From: Conexibacter sp. CPCC 206217 | GTDB lineage: Bacteria > Actinomycetota > Thermoleophilia > Solirubrobacterales > Solirubrobacteraceae | Assembly (NCBI RefSeq): GCF_030646165.1 | Contig: NZ_JAUTDO010000006.1 | Span: forward strand, 124,001-188,000 | Reading direction: 5' to 3' | Length of the DNA: 64,000 nucleotides | In this document: piece by piece, positions 9,050-17,602 of the stretch | Layout of the letters: every line of letters begins with the position of its first letter | Position numbering within the stretch: position 1 is the first letter of the stretch | Notes under the pieces: generated by a model | Seen by the model: only the letters and a program-made list of their open reading frames with translations | The model's database searches: none | Told to the model about the DNA's origin: nothing | Translations under genes and position numbers: made by a program

Positions 9050-9547
9050 ATGACGACGAAGGCCGCCTTCAACGCAGAGGACTGGTCGGTGGTGACGACG
9101 GCGCCAGCGCTGACCGGACTGCTCGTGGTCGCCGCCGGGCGGGGCGGGACGATCAGAGAGACCGTCGCGATCTCGCGCGCGTACGCGGCGGCACGCGAGG
9201 CGCAGCCCGGCGAGTTGCTGCTCGAGGTGCTCGAGTCGCCGGCCTCGGCGGGACCGCCCGGCGGCGCACCGAGAGACGCGGAGGAGTTGCAGCGGATCGT
9301 GCTGAGGAGACTGCGCGAGGCGATCCGGATCCTCGACCTCGGCGCGACGCCGGAGGAGGTGGCGGAGTACAAGCGCTTCGTCTACGGCCTCGCGGAGGCG
9401 GTCGCCAACGCGCACAAGGAGGGCAGCTTCCTCGGCGTCGGCGGCACGCGCGTGAGCGAGAGAGAGCAGGCGATCCTCGATCGCGTCGCGGCGTTGTTCG
9501 ACGAACCGCCGACGGTGCCGGAGACGGAGGCAGCGAGCGAGTCGTAG
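9050..9547 (+). CDS. Hypothetical helical protein
   Basis: A 165-residue soluble, mostly helical protein that I do not recognise. It opens with FNAEDWSVVTTAPALTGLLVVAAG, has a central amphipathic stretch (EELQRIVLRRLREAIRILDL) and ends with a GSFLGVGG loop and an acidic tail. No signal peptide or membrane helix. GGAGG lies 6-10 nt before the ATG and TACCTT at 9019-9024 could be the promoter. The conserved-looking Gly-rich segment and clean codon use support a real gene. It is isolated between the surface-protein terminator and a convergent GNAT gene. Confidence 0.8.
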   Translation: MTTKAAFNAEDWSVVTTAPALTGLLVVAAGRGGTIRETVAISRAYAAAREAQPGELLLEVLESPASAGPPGGAPRDAEELQRIVLRRLREAIRILDLGATPEEVAEYKRFVYGLAEAVANAHKEGSFLGVGGTRVSEREQAILDRVAALFDEPPTVPETEAASES

Positions 9548-9559
9548 CGCCGCGGGCCG

Positions 9560-10096
9560 TCAGCCGCCGCGCGTGAGGAACGCCGCGACCGGGCGGTCGG
9601 CGTAAGCGAGGCGGGTCTCGCCGTCGTTGGCGTCGACGAACGCGCCGTAGTCGGTGAAGCCGAGGCGCTCGGCGACGCGGCGGGACGGGCCGTTGTGCTC
9701 GGCGACCCAGGCGATCACGGGGACGCCGGGGTCGATCTCGACGGCCGCGTCGCGGGCGGCGGTGGCCAGTTCGGTCGCGTAGCCGCGGCCCCACGCGCCG
9801 GTCGCGATCCGGTAGCTGAGGTTCCAGGCGCCGCTGGCATGGCGCTGCGCGCCGCCGATCCCGATCACGCGGCCGCCGTCGCGCTCGCGCACGGTCCAGT
9901 AGCTCATGCCCTCCGCCCAGCGCTCGGCCGCGCGTGCGACCCAGGCGCGCGTCTGCTCGACGTCGGCATGACACGCGGCCGGGTCGAACCACCACCCGTC
10001 CGGGTCGCTCATGATCGGATACAGCTCGTCGACGTCGGGCCCCGCTGCGGCCCGCAGATCGAGCCGCGCGGTGACGGCCGTACGCGGAAAGCTCAC
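9560..10096 (-). CDS. GNAT-family N-acetyltransferase (RimJ/RimL-like)
   Basis: A 178-residue GNAT domain. The acetyl-CoA pyrophosphate loop is IATGAWGRGYATELA, preceded by the VIGIGGAQRH beta strand and followed by VIAWVAEHNGPSRRVAERLGF, typical of the RimJ/RimL branch that acetylates protein N-termini or small amines. The start is GTG at 10094-10096 with TACCAT 7 nt upstream and no ribosome site. Stands alone; target unknown. Confidence 0.88.
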   Translation of the reverse strand: MSFPRTAVTARLDLRAAAGPDVDELYPIMSDPDGWWFDPAACHADVEQTRAWVARAAERWAEGMSYWTVRERDGGRVIGIGGAQRHASGAWNLSYRIATGAWGRGYATELATAARDAAVEIDPGVPVIAWVAEHNGPSRRVAERLGFTDYGAFVDANDGETRLAYADRPVAAFLTRGG

Positions 10097-10103
10097 GCGT
10101 CCG

Positions 10104-10109
10104 ATGGTA
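10104..10109 (-). promoter_or_regulatory. -10 element TACCAT of the GNAT gene (leaderless)
   Basis: TACCAT ends 7 nt before the GTG start on the minus strand. Confidence 0.45.
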
Positions 10110-10195
10110 ATGCGGGCAGCCGCGGCTCGGCGTCCGGCGCCGTCGTCCGCGACGCGCCGGCCGCAGCGACCGGCGTGCCGCGGAGCGCCGCTCGC

Positions 10196-12508
10196 TCAGA
10201 CGAGTCTGAGCGAGCGTCTGACGACGGAGCGGTTGCCCGCCGCGTCACGCGCCTCGATCGCGAGCGTCGCCGTCACGTCCTTGCCTCTGAGCGCGCGGAC
10301 CCGCAACTTGCCGGCCGCCGACAGTCTCACGGTGACGCTGTTGGCGCCGGGCTTCAGCGACTTCGTCGCTCTGCCGAGCGTCACGCGCTTCAGCTTGCGT
10401 CTCGCTCTTCTGCCTCTGCCGACCAGCGCCGGCACGCTCGCGCTGAGCGTGAACGTCGCGCGCGCGGCCTCGTCGGCGCTCAGCCCCAACGACAGCCCGC
10501 GGTTCAGCAGCTGTCTGTGCGTGCGCCGTCTCGGCAGCTCGATCGCGCTCAGGCGCGGCTTGGCGCCGTCTCTGGCGGCAGGCGGCGGTGCCGGTGTGTC
10601 GGTCGGCGGCGGCAGCTGTCTGTCGAGCGGCGGCGGGATGATGGTGCCCGGTCGTCTGTCATCGGGATCGGGATCGGGGTCGGGAGCCGCGGCCGGCGGC
10701 AGCTTCGTCACAGCGACGAGCGACGGCACCGGCGTCGAGGGATTCTGGCCCGTCGTCTTGTTGCCGTTGGGCCAGTACGAGGTGTAGGTCGAGAGGTCTC
10801 CGTAGACGCCTCTCGCGGCCGTTTCCTCGCCCGGGTGCTGAACGTTGACGAACAGCGTCTGCTCGTCGGGCGTGAAGTACGGGCCGGTTCCCTCCGACTC
10901 GGCCGGCATGTTCGCGAAGCGGAACGCGACACCGGCGTTCGGCCCCGAGCGCGGGATCATGAAGACCGCGTTGTTGAGGTGGTACTCGTACCACGTCTTT
11001 CTGCTGGCGGCACCGGACAGCGAACTGGACGAGATGTCGGTGACGACCCACAGGTTGCCGTGGTTGTCGAAGCAGAGGTTGTCGCAGCTGGAGAAGCCGC
11101 GCTCGCCAGCCGGCTTGTCGGTGCCGCGGTCGCCGCCGCCGGCGTAGTCGGTCCACGCGAATCTGTTGGACTCGCCGACCGCGGTCGGGTCGTCGCCGGC
11201 CTCGACGAGCTTGCGGATCGCGCCGTGCTGGTCCCTCACCGTCGAGTTGTTCGTGAACGAGACGTAGACGGTCCCGTCGCTGTCGACCTCGACGTCCTCG
11301 GGGCGGTTGGTCGCGAAGTGGGCGTTCCAGTCGCTGTCGCCGATCGCTCTTCTGATCAGGTTGTTGCAGTCCTCCAGTTCGCTGGTCAGCACCTCGCGCC
11401 AGAAGCCGGTCCCGCTCTGCGGCGTCGTCGGGATGCGATCGCCGTCGTTGGCGAACTCGCGGCGACCGTGGTCGAACGAGGCGATGTAGAGCGTTCCCTG
11501 CTCGAGGATCTTGAGGTTGTTGGAGCGCTGCCCCGGGAGGTACTGGCGTCTGGAGACGAACTTGTAGACGCCGGCGTTGGCGAGGTCGTCGCCCATGTAG
11601 AGCACGAAGGGCTTGCCGGCGACGGCGCGGAACGCGGTGTTCTCGTGCCGGAAGCGCCCGAGCGCCGTGTGCTTGCGCGGGGTCCACGACGGGTCGTAGG
11701 GATCGGTCTCGACGACCCAGCCGTACTTCGAGAGCTGGGTGTGGTCGTACTCGGCGTTCGTCGCGTCGGCGGCGAGGCCGTTCGCATTGGCCCAGCCGTA
11801 CGTGACGGCGTAGTCCTGGAAGTTCTCCTCGCACGACAGCGCCGTGCCCCACGGCGTGATCCCGCCGGAGCAGTTCGCCAGCGAGCCTCTGGCGCTCGTG
11901 CCGATTCTCGCGGCGCCGGCGAGCGGTCCGGTGAACTCGCACGCGGGGTCGGTGCCGGTGATGCGGCGGTTGTACGGCGACGGCGTGACGACCTGCCACA
12001 GCCCTTCGGCGTCCTTGCGCACGTGGAGGACCGAGTTGCCGACCGAGTACTGCTCCAGCGCGATCTGCGGCGCCGTCTTCGTCGCCCCGTCCGTGTTGCC
12101 GTGCTGGAAGAACGGCGCCGGGTACTCGTGGTTGACGAACAGCAGGCCCTCGTCCGGCTTGCCTTCGAGCGGGAAGAAGGCGAGGAAGTCGTTGTTGTAG
12201 CCGAACCTCAGCTGCGTTCCATCGCTGTTGTCGAAACGATCGTCGTAACCGATCACGACGTGCGCACGGTAGCCCGCGGGGACTTCGAACGCGTCCGCGC
12301 TGGATGCGGCGAGCGCTCTGAAGTCGGCGAACGGCGTGGGCGCGCCGGATGCCATCGCGTCGCTGTCGCCGAGCAGATCGGCGATGCCCGGCAGGTCGAA
12401 CAGCGCGCTCGCCGCGACCGTGCTGGCGCCGGCGGTCGCGACGCCGCGGATGAAGTGGCGGCGAGTCGTGCCTGCGGCCGCCTCGGAGGGGGTGGTGGGA
12501 TCAGCCAT
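10196..12508 (-). CDS. PhoX-family (DUF839) Tat-exported phosphatase with C-terminal Ig-like tail
   Basis: A 770-residue protein. The twin-arginine signal is TRRHFIRG (Arg16-Arg17) followed by a hydrophobic stretch, so it is exported folded. The DUF839 propeller (about 45-600) carries PhoX hallmarks: LLFVNHEYP, TPWGTALSCEENF, RPEDVEVDSDGTVYVSFTN and GFSSCDNLCFD. PhoX enzymes are calcium/iron phosphomonoesterases releasing phosphate outside the membrane. A Pro/Asp linker (PDPDPDPDD, then PPP runs) leads to an extra Arg-rich beta domain of about 125 residues ending VVRRSLRLV, not needed for catalysis and possibly for wall attachment. TACCGT 6 nt before the ATG fixes the start. Confidence 0.9.
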   Translation of the reverse strand: MADPTTPSEAAAGTTRRHFIRGVATAGASTVAASALFDLPGIADLLGDSDAMASGAPTPFADFRALAASSADAFEVPAGYRAHVVIGYDDRFDNSDGTQLRFGYNNDFLAFFPLEGKPDEGLLFVNHEYPAPFFQHGNTDGATKTAPQIALEQYSVGNSVLHVRKDAEGLWQVVTPSPYNRRITGTDPACEFTGPLAGAARIGTSARGSLANCSGGITPWGTALSCEENFQDYAVTYGWANANGLAADATNAEYDHTQLSKYGWVVETDPYDPSWTPRKHTALGRFRHENTAFRAVAGKPFVLYMGDDLANAGVYKFVSRRQYLPGQRSNNLKILEQGTLYIASFDHGRREFANDGDRIPTTPQSGTGFWREVLTSELEDCNNLIRRAIGDSDWNAHFATNRPEDVEVDSDGTVYVSFTNNSTVRDQHGAIRKLVEAGDDPTAVGESNRFAWTDYAGGGDRGTDKPAGERGFSSCDNLCFDNHGNLWVVTDISSSSLSGAASRKTWYEYHLNNAVFMIPRSGPNAGVAFRFANMPAESEGTGPYFTPDEQTLFVNVQHPGEETAARGVYGDLSTYTSYWPNGNKTTGQNPSTPVPSLVAVTKLPPAAAPDPDPDPDDRRPGTIIPPPLDRQLPPPTDTPAPPPAARDGAKPRLSAIELPRRRTHRQLLNRGLSLGLSADEAARATFTLSASVPALVGRGRRARRKLKRVTLGRATKSLKPGANSVTVRLSAAGKLRVRALRGKDVTATLAIEARDAAGNRSVVRRSLRLV

Positions 12509-12514
12509 GTGCGC

Positions 12515-12520
12515 ACGGTA
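12515..12520 (-). promoter_or_regulatory. -10 element TACCGT of the PhoX gene (leaderless)
   Basis: TACCGT ends exactly 6 nt before the ATG on the minus strand; no Shine-Dalgarno sequence is present. Confidence 0.5.
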
Positions 12521-12601
12521 TGGTTGCCGGTGATGGGACTCGTTATCGGAATGTGACGAGACTGGGTCCCTTTCTTCACACCGACCGCTTTCAGCCCGCC
12601 G

Positions 12602-13891
12602 ATGCCCCGCGCCGACAGACGAAGAGACGACGGCGCCCATGTCGAGGCATGGGCGGACGAGCGCGACGCGGCGGCGCGGGCGCGCGCCGAACGGCGGCGG
12701 GCGCGGCGGGGCGAGTCGCATGGCCTGCTCTCGACGCGCTGGGGACGCTGCCTGAGCGGCGCGGTGGCGCTGCTGGCGCTCGTGACGGCGGTCGGGCTGG
12801 TGGTGCTGTGGCCGCACGGCGACGGGCCGAGCGGCAGACAGCTCGCCTCCACGCCGACCGTCGAGGCGACGGTGACCGCGGTGAGAGAGCAGCAGTGCCC
12901 AGGGCCCTACAGGCAGACGTGCCGCTCGATCGTCGTGCGGATCGAGCAGGGGGCCGACCGCGGCAGACGCGAGCCGATCCTGCTCGGCCCGTCGAACGTC
13001 TCGCCGACGGTCGACGCCGGCGACGGCGTGCGGGTGCAGCGGGCGGCCGGCGATCCGAAGATGAACGTGCAGCGCTACGGCTTCACATCGGTCGACCGGC
13101 GCTCGACGATGGTGTGGCTCGCGCTCGTCTTCGTCGCGCTGGTCGTGCTGCTCGCGCGCTGGCGCGGCCTGCTGGCGCTCGCCGGCTTCGCGATCAGCCT
13201 GCTGCTGCTGACGCGCTTCCTCGTGCCGGCGGTCTCCGACGGCGGCCCGCCGTTCGCGGTCGCGATCGTCGGTGCGTTCGCGGTCATGTTCGTGACGGTC
13301 GGGCTCACGTACGGGATCGCCGCGCCGAGCCTGGCGGCGATCCTCGGGATCGCGACGAGCCTGCTGCTGGCCGGCGTGCTCGGCACGGTCGCGGTCCACG
13401 GCGCGCGCCTGGACGGCCGCGCGAGCGAGCTGTCGCAGGCGCTCGCGCAGCTCAACGCCGGCCTGTCGCTGCAGGGCGTCGTGCTCGCCGGGCTCGTCTT
13501 CGGCGCGCTCGGCGTGCTCGCCGACCAGGCCGTCACGCAGGCCTCGGCGGTGATGGCGCTGCGGCGCGCGAACCCGGCGCTGACGGTCCGCCAGGTCTAC
13601 AACGAGGCGCTCGCGGTCGGGCGCGACCACCTGATCGCGACGACCCACACGCTCGTGCTCGTCTACGTCGGCGCGACCTTCCCGCTGCTGCTGGTGCTCG
13701 ACGCGGGCGGCGTCGCCGGCGTCGACGCGCTCAACCGCGAGGACCTCGCCGAGCCGATCGTCGCGACGCTCGTCGGCGCGATCGCGCTGCTCGTCTCGGT
13801 CCCGCTGACGACCGCGCTGGCGGCGCTGATCGCGGCTCCGGCGCCCACGAGTGCGCTGCCGGCGTCTGCGCACGCGCATCACCACCACTGA
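12602..13891 (+). CDS. YibE/F-like multi-pass membrane protein
   Basis: A 429-residue protein. A charged cytoplasmic N-terminus (1-45) precedes one membrane helix, an extracytoplasmic domain with two Cys (QQCPGPYRQTCRS), then about seven more helices with the YibE/F-family segments (VFGALGVLADQAVTQASAV, YNEALAVGRDHLIATTHTLVLVYVGA, PLTTALAALIA). Function of the family is unknown; a transport role is often supposed. The C-terminus is naturally His-rich (AHAHHHH). Start is uncertain: no ribosome site or clear -10 precedes this ATG. It is divergent from the PhoX gene. Confidence 0.85.
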   Translation: MPRADRRRDDGAHVEAWADERDAAARARAERRRARRGESHGLLSTRWGRCLSGAVALLALVTAVGLVVLWPHGDGPSGRQLASTPTVEATVTAVREQQCPGPYRQTCRSIVVRIEQGADRGRREPILLGPSNVSPTVDAGDGVRVQRAAGDPKMNVQRYGFTSVDRRSTMVWLALVFVALVVLLARWRGLLALAGFAISLLLLTRFLVPAVSDGGPPFAVAIVGAFAVMFVTVGLTYGIAAPSLAAILGIATSLLLAGVLGTVAVHGARLDGRASELSQALAQLNAGLSLQGVVLAGLVFGALGVLADQAVTQASAVMALRRANPALTVRQVYNEALAVGRDHLIATTHTLVLVYVGATFPLLLVLDAGGVAGVDALNREDLAEPIVATLVGAIALLVSVPLTTALAALIAAPAPTSALPASAHAHHHH

Positions 13892-13915
13892 GCGGCGCGC
13901 GGCGAGCCCGACGCG

Positions 13916-14638
13916 TCAGCCGGCTGCCGCCGAGGTACCGGCCAGCTCCGGATACACCACGCTCGGATCCGCGGCCAGGTCCGCCTTCGCCTGCACCGTG
14001 TCCGCGTCGGCGAGCACCTCGAAGCGACCGGCCTCGATCCCGTCGAGCGCCGCGCGCACGACGTCGGCGGGGTCGTTCTTGGGGATGTCCCAGCCGGCCA
14101 TCATGTCGGTGTCGGTGGCGCTGAGGAAGAGGCCCGTGACGAGCGTCCCCTGCTCGGCCAGCTCCAGCCGCACCCCGTTGGTCATGCTCCACGCCGCGGC
14201 CTTGGCGACGGCGTACGCGTTGGCGCCGTTGAGCGAGAGCCATGACATGCGCGACAGCACGTTGAGGATCGCGCCGCCGCCGTTGGCCGCGAGCACCGGG
14301 GCGAATGCGCGAACGACGGCGAGCGTGCCGAAGAGGTTCGTGTCCAGCTCCAGCCTGATCTGCTCCAGATCGCCCCTCACGAGGTCCTGGTGGGTCGTGA
14401 CGCCGGCGTTGTTGACCAGCAGCGTCACGTCCTGCGCCGCGGCGGCCGCGGCGGCGACGGACGCCGGATCGGTGATGTCGAGTTGGAGGACGTCGGCGCC
14501 GGGGAGGTCGACCGACGCCGGGTTGCGCGCGGTCGCGTAGACCTTCGCCGCGCCCCGCTCCAGCAGCTGCTGGGCGAAGTGGCGGCCGATGCCGCGGTTG
14601 GCGCCGGTGACGAGGGCGGTGCTTGCGGAGATGTTCAT
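13916..14638 (-). CDS. Short-chain dehydrogenase/reductase
   Basis: A 240-residue SDR with GANRGIG cofactor loop, LLVNNAGVTT strand and YAVAKAA as the Tyr/Lys pair; the usual Ser region is NVLSRMSWLS. The PGDVLQLDITD segment resembles SDRs that reduce small carbonyls. TACGGT lies 7 nt before the ATG. Divergent from an AraC regulator 102 bp away, with a dyad between them. Confidence 0.9.
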   Translation of the reverse strand: MNISASTALVTGANRGIGRHFAQQLLERGAAKVYATARNPASVDLPGADVLQLDITDPASVAAAAAAAQDVTLLVNNAGVTTHQDLVRGDLEQIRLELDTNLFGTLAVVRAFAPVLAANGGGAILNVLSRMSWLSLNGANAYAVAKAAAWSMTNGVRLELAEQGTLVTGLFLSATDTDMMAGWDIPKNDPADVVRAALDGIEAGRFEVLADADTVQAKADLAADPSVVYPELAGTSAAAG

Positions 14639-14645
14639 GCGACTG

Positions 14646-14651
14646 ACCGTA
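14646..14651 (-). promoter_or_regulatory. -10 element TACGGT of the SDR gene (leaderless)
   Basis: TACGGT ends 7 nt before the ATG on the minus strand. Confidence 0.45.
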
Positions 14652-14669
14652 CGCCGCAGGACTGGATCA

Positions 14670-14715
14670 ATCGATGCGCATCTGAAGCAGATCAATAGCT
14701 TCTTGCTGCATCGAT
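14670..14715. promoter_or_regulatory. Inverted repeat between SDR and AraC genes
   Basis: ATCGATGC (14670-14677) and GCATCGAT (14708-14715) are perfect 8-bp inverted copies with a 30-bp spacer; AGATCAAT lies between. The half-sites are about 38 bp apart, nearly on one helix face if a dimer loops. Possible AraC sites; weak evidence. Confidence 0.35.
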
Positions 14716-14727
14716 GATTCGTGTCTG

Positions 14728-14733
14728 TACCAT
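14728..14733 (+). promoter_or_regulatory. -10 element TACCAT of the AraC gene (leaderless)
   Basis: TACCAT ends 7 nt before the ATG at 14741. Confidence 0.45.
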
Positions 14734-14740
14734 TCTGCGA

Positions 14741-15748
14741 ATGGACGTACTCGCCGACGTGCTTGCCGTCTCGGGCGTCCGCGGCACGCTGGGGGCGCGG
14801 ATCGAGGCCGGCAGCGACTGGGGCTGGTGGGCTGACCCGTCGCCCGCCGCCGCCTTTCATGCCGTCACCGCCGGCACCGCGTGGCTCGGACTGCCCGGGC
14901 AGGATCCGCTGCAGCTGATGCCGGGCGATGTCGTCCTGCTGCCGACCGGGACCGAGCACGTGCTGGGGAGCGACGCGGCTGCCGTCGCGCGCACCAGCGA
15001 GCAGGTCTTCAGCATGTGGGAGCGGGCCGGCAGCGGGGCCGTGAGGATCGGCGACGGTCCGGTGCAGACGCACATCCTCTGCGCTCACTACGGCCACGAC
15101 CCGGCCGTCGCGACGCAGGTCCTCACGCTGCTGCCGGATCTCGTCCACATCCGCGCCGAGAACGGCGGCGGCTGCCTGGAGGACACCGTCCGGCTGCTCG
15201 CGCGCGAGCTGGCGCATCCGCAGATCGCGACCGCCGTCGTGCTGGACAGCCTCGTCGACATCCTGCTGGTCCAGCTGTTGCGCGTCTGGCTGGAGGACCG
15301 GCCGGAGTCGTCGCAGGCGTCGTGGCTGGGCGTGCTCGGCGATCCGGTCGTCGGTGCGGCGGTGGCGCGGATCCACGCGGACCCCGCACGCGACTGGACG
15401 ACCGCGACGCTCGCGCACGAGCTGTCGGTCTCGCGCGCGACGCTGTCGCGGCGGTTCGACGCCGTCGTCGGCCAGAGCCCCGCCGCGTACCTGACGCGCT
15501 GGCGGATGGACCTCGCGGCGCGCCGCCTGCGCGACACCGACGACAGCCTGGAGGCGGTCGCGCAGGCGGTCGGCTACACGTCGGTCTACGCGTTCAGCCG
15601 TGCCTTCAGCCGCGCTCGTGCACAGCCACCGGGGCGCTACCGCGTCGAGGCGCGTGCGGCGCAGCGCGGCGGCCAGGCGGCCGCTGCAGCGGGCGGCTCA
15701 GCCGGGTCACCGGTTCGCGTCTGTCGCTCACAGGTGCAGCCCGCCTGA
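14741..15748 (+). CDS. AraC-family regulator with cupin sensor domain
   Basis: A 335-residue protein. The N-terminal half is a cupin-like (Cupin_6) effector domain (LMPGDVVLLPTGTEHVL), and the C-terminal half has two HTH motifs: ATLAHELSVSRATLSRRF and SLEAVAQAVGYTSVYAFSRAF followed by the GRYR end. Members of this type commonly activate divergent oxidoreductase genes, matching the SDR on the other strand. The last 21 bp overlap the end of the convergent SDR at 15728-16498. An Ala/Gly-rich 35-residue tail past the HTH is poorly conserved-looking. Confidence 0.92.
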   Translation: MDVLADVLAVSGVRGTLGARIEAGSDWGWWADPSPAAAFHAVTAGTAWLGLPGQDPLQLMPGDVVLLPTGTEHVLGSDAAAVARTSEQVFSMWERAGSGAVRIGDGPVQTHILCAHYGHDPAVATQVLTLLPDLVHIRAENGGGCLEDTVRLLARELAHPQIATAVVLDSLVDILLVQLLRVWLEDRPESSQASWLGVLGDPVVGAAVARIHADPARDWTTATLAHELSVSRATLSRRFDAVVGQSPAAYLTRWRMDLAARRLRDTDDSLEAVAQAVGYTSVYAFSRAFSRARAQPPGRYRVEARAAQRGGQAAAAAGGSAGSPVRVCRSQVQPA

Positions 15749-16498
15749 GACCTCGATCCGCTGGCCGGTCACCCAGCGGTTGCCGTCGCCCAGCAGGGCG
15801 GCGATCGCGGGGCCGATGTCGTCGGCGACGGCGTGGCGGCCGAGCGCGGTGACCGACGCGAGCTGGTCCTGCAGGGCCGGCGTGTCGCGCACGACGCCGC
15901 CGCTGAAGTCCGTCGCGACGGCGCCCGGAGCGATCGTGTTGACGGTGATCCCGCGCGGGCCGAACTCGACCGCGAGGTAGCGCGTCAGCACCTCGACCGC
16001 CCCCTTCACCGACGCGTAGACCGCGCGGTCGGGACCGGTCAGGCGGGTCAGGCCGGTGGAGATGTTGACGATCGAGCCGTTGTCGGCCAGCAGCCCGGCG
16101 AGCTTCTGTGTGAGGAAGAAAACGCCCTTGTAGTGGACGTCGACGAGCCGGTCGAAGTCAGCCTCGGTGACCTCGGCGAACGGCGCGGTGATGTTCATCC
16201 CGCCGTTGTTGACGAGGAAGTCGAACGTGTCGCGATCCCAGCTCGTCCGCAGCGATTCGGTGACGGCGGCGACGAACGCGTCGAACGAGCCGACCTCGCC
16301 GGCGTCGAGTTGCAGCGCGACGGCGGTGCGGCCCAGCGCGGCGATCGACGCGACGACGGCGGCGGCCTCGTCGGCGTTGGAGCGGTAGGTGAGGATCACG
16401 TCGACGCCGTCGCGCGCGAGCGCCAGCGCGGCGCTGCGGCCGATGCCGCGGTTGCCGCCGGTGATCAGCGCGATGCGTGGGGAGGAGGTGGTGGTCAT
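15728..16498 (-). CDS. Short-chain dehydrogenase/reductase (FabG-like)
   Basis: A 256-residue SDR: GGNRGIG loop, FLVNNGGMN (the usual NNAG is NNGG), NISTGLTRL with catalytic Ser, YASVK Tyr/Lys, and the C-terminal GQRIEVSGG strand of FabG-like reductases. GGGAG precedes the ATG, so translation is by a ribosome site here. It is divergent from an XRE regulator, and two perfect 21-bp operators lie between them, so it is almost surely the regulated partner. Confidence 0.92.
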   Translation of the reverse strand: MTTTSSPRIALITGGNRGIGRSAALALARDGVDVILTYRSNADEAAAVVASIAALGRTAVALQLDAGEVGSFDAFVAAVTESLRTSWDRDTFDFLVNNGGMNITAPFAEVTEADFDRLVDVHYKGVFFLTQKLAGLLADNGSIVNISTGLTRLTGPDRAVYASVKGAVEVLTRYLAVEFGPRGITVNTIAPGAVATDFSGGVVRDTPALQDQLASVTALGRHAVADDIGPAIAALLGDGNRWVTGQRIEVSGGLHL

Positions 16499-16585
16499 GG
16501 TGACTCCCGGGTCTGTCTGTCCGTGTCGGTGGGCGACTGCTGGACTCGATCGTGGTGCTCGACTCTCACCGTGAAAAGGGGTCGT

Positions 16586-16616
16586 CTCATCCAGGGACAG
16601 CCGCTCCCTGGATGAG
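16586..16616. promoter_or_regulatory. Operator 1: 12-bp-arm palindrome
   Basis: CTCATCCAGGGA (16586-16597) and TCCCTGGATGAG (16605-16616) are perfect inverted copies around CAGCCGC. Its core is CCAGGGA-N7-TCCCTGG, exactly as in operator 2, 34 bp away. Confidence 0.8.
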
Positions 16617-16623
16617 CGCCGCA

Positions 16624-16646
16624 GCCAGGGACAGGGTGTCCCTGGC
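16624..16646. promoter_or_regulatory. Operator 2: 10-bp-arm palindrome
   Basis: GCCAGGGACA (16624-16633) and TGTCCCTGGC (16637-16646) are perfect inverted copies around GGG, with the same CCAGGGA-N7-TCCCTGG core. It ends 19 bp before the -10 of the XRE gene, so it covers the -35 region and suits autoregulation. Confidence 0.8.
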
Positions 16647-16665
16647 CAACACGCCGCGCGCGTCG

Positions 16666-16671
16666 CATACT
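16666..16671 (+). promoter_or_regulatory. -10 element CATACT of the XRE gene (leaderless)
   Basis: CATACT ends 6 nt before the ATG at 16678. Confidence 0.4.
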
Positions 16672-16677
16672 GGATGA

Positions 16678-17520
16678 ATGGATCGGGAAGGCCTCGCGGA
16701 CTTCCTCCGCCGGCGCCGCACGGCGCTGCAGCCCGCCGACGTCGGCCTGGCGCCGGGGCGCCGACGCCGCACCGCCGGCCTGCGGCGCGAGGAGGTCGCA
16801 GCGCTGGCGCACATGTCGACCGACTTCTACGCGCGGCTGGAGCAGGGCCGCGGCTCGCGCCCGTCGCAGCAGACGGTCGCCGCGCTCGCGCGCGCGATGC
16901 GCCTGACGCAGGACGAGCGCGACCACCTCTTCCAGCTCGCCGGCCACGCCGCCCCGCCGCGCGGCTACCGCAGCGACCACGTCACGCCCGCGCTGATGCG
17001 GGTGCTGGACCGGCTCGACACGCCTGCGCAGATCGTCTCCGACCTCGGCGTGACGCTCGCGCAGAACCCGCTCGCGGAAGCGCTGCTGGGGGTCCACACC
17101 GAGCACACGGGCTTCGCGCGCAGCCTGATGTACCGCTGGTTCACCGACCCCGCCGAGCGCCGCATCTATCCGCCGGACGACCACGAGCTGCACTCGCGCA
17201 GCTACGTCGCGACGCTGCGCGCGGTGCACAGCCGCAATGCGGACGACGCCGAGGCGCAGGCGCTGGTCGAGCGGCTGCGCAGCGACAGCCGCGAGTTCGC
17301 CGAGCTGTGGGACGAGCACGAGGTCGCCGAGCGCCGCGACACGCGCAAGCGGATGGTCCACGCGGTCGTCGGCGAGCTGACGCTCGACTGCCAGATACTC
17401 ACGTCGCAGAACCAGACCGAGCGGCTCGTCGTCTTCACCGCGGCGCCCGGAACGGAGGACGCGGAGAGACTCGAGCTGCTGTCCGTGATCGGGGCGCAGA
17501 CGTTCGAAGCGACGGCGTGA
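16678..17520 (+). CDS. XRE-family regulator with MmyB-like ligand domain
   Basis: A 280-residue protein. The N-terminal HTH (TAGLRREEVAALAHMSTDFYARLEQ, about residues 32-56, split here by eye) is followed by the MmyB-like ligand-binding domain (about 100-275; MYRWFTDPAERRIYPPDDHE, GELTLDCQILTSQNQTERLVVFTAAPGT). Such proteins bind small hydrophobic ligands and repress divergent oxidoreductases, very often SDRs. It is a paralogue of the regulator at 33552-34535. Two identical operators in front support autorepression. Confidence 0.93.
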   Translation: MDREGLADFLRRRRTALQPADVGLAPGRRRRTAGLRREEVAALAHMSTDFYARLEQGRGSRPSQQTVAALARAMRLTQDERDHLFQLAGHAAPPRGYRSDHVTPALMRVLDRLDTPAQIVSDLGVTLAQNPLAEALLGVHTEHTGFARSLMYRWFTDPAERRIYPPDDHELHSRSYVATLRAVHSRNADDAEAQALVERLRSDSREFAELWDEHEVAERRDTRKRMVHAVVGELTLDCQILTSQNQTERLVVFTAAPGTEDAERLELLSVIGAQTFEATA

Positions 17521-17589
17521 CGCGGGCGCTGATCGACGCCGCGATCGTGCCCGCGCGCAATCGTTCCCCTTTTTATCCAGAAAGAGGCC

Positions 17590-17595
17590 TACAGT
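17590..17595 (+). promoter_or_regulatory. -10 element TACAGT of the sigma-factor gene (leaderless)
   Basis: TACAGT ends 7 nt before the GTG start at 17603. Confidence 0.5.
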
Positions 17596-17602
17596 TGTCG
17601 AC

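Noticed and set aside
10196-13888. A much longer PhoX frame reaching back through the divergent YibE/F gene
   Set aside because: The extension is Arg/Asp-rich antisense sequence; the twin-arginine signal and the -10 hexamer 6 nt upstream place the start at 12508.
13868-13891. A run of His codons at the end of the YibE/F-like protein that looks like an affinity tag
   Set aside because: The run is AHAHHHH, directly followed by natural flanking sequence with no vector features; His-rich ends occur naturally in membrane proteins.
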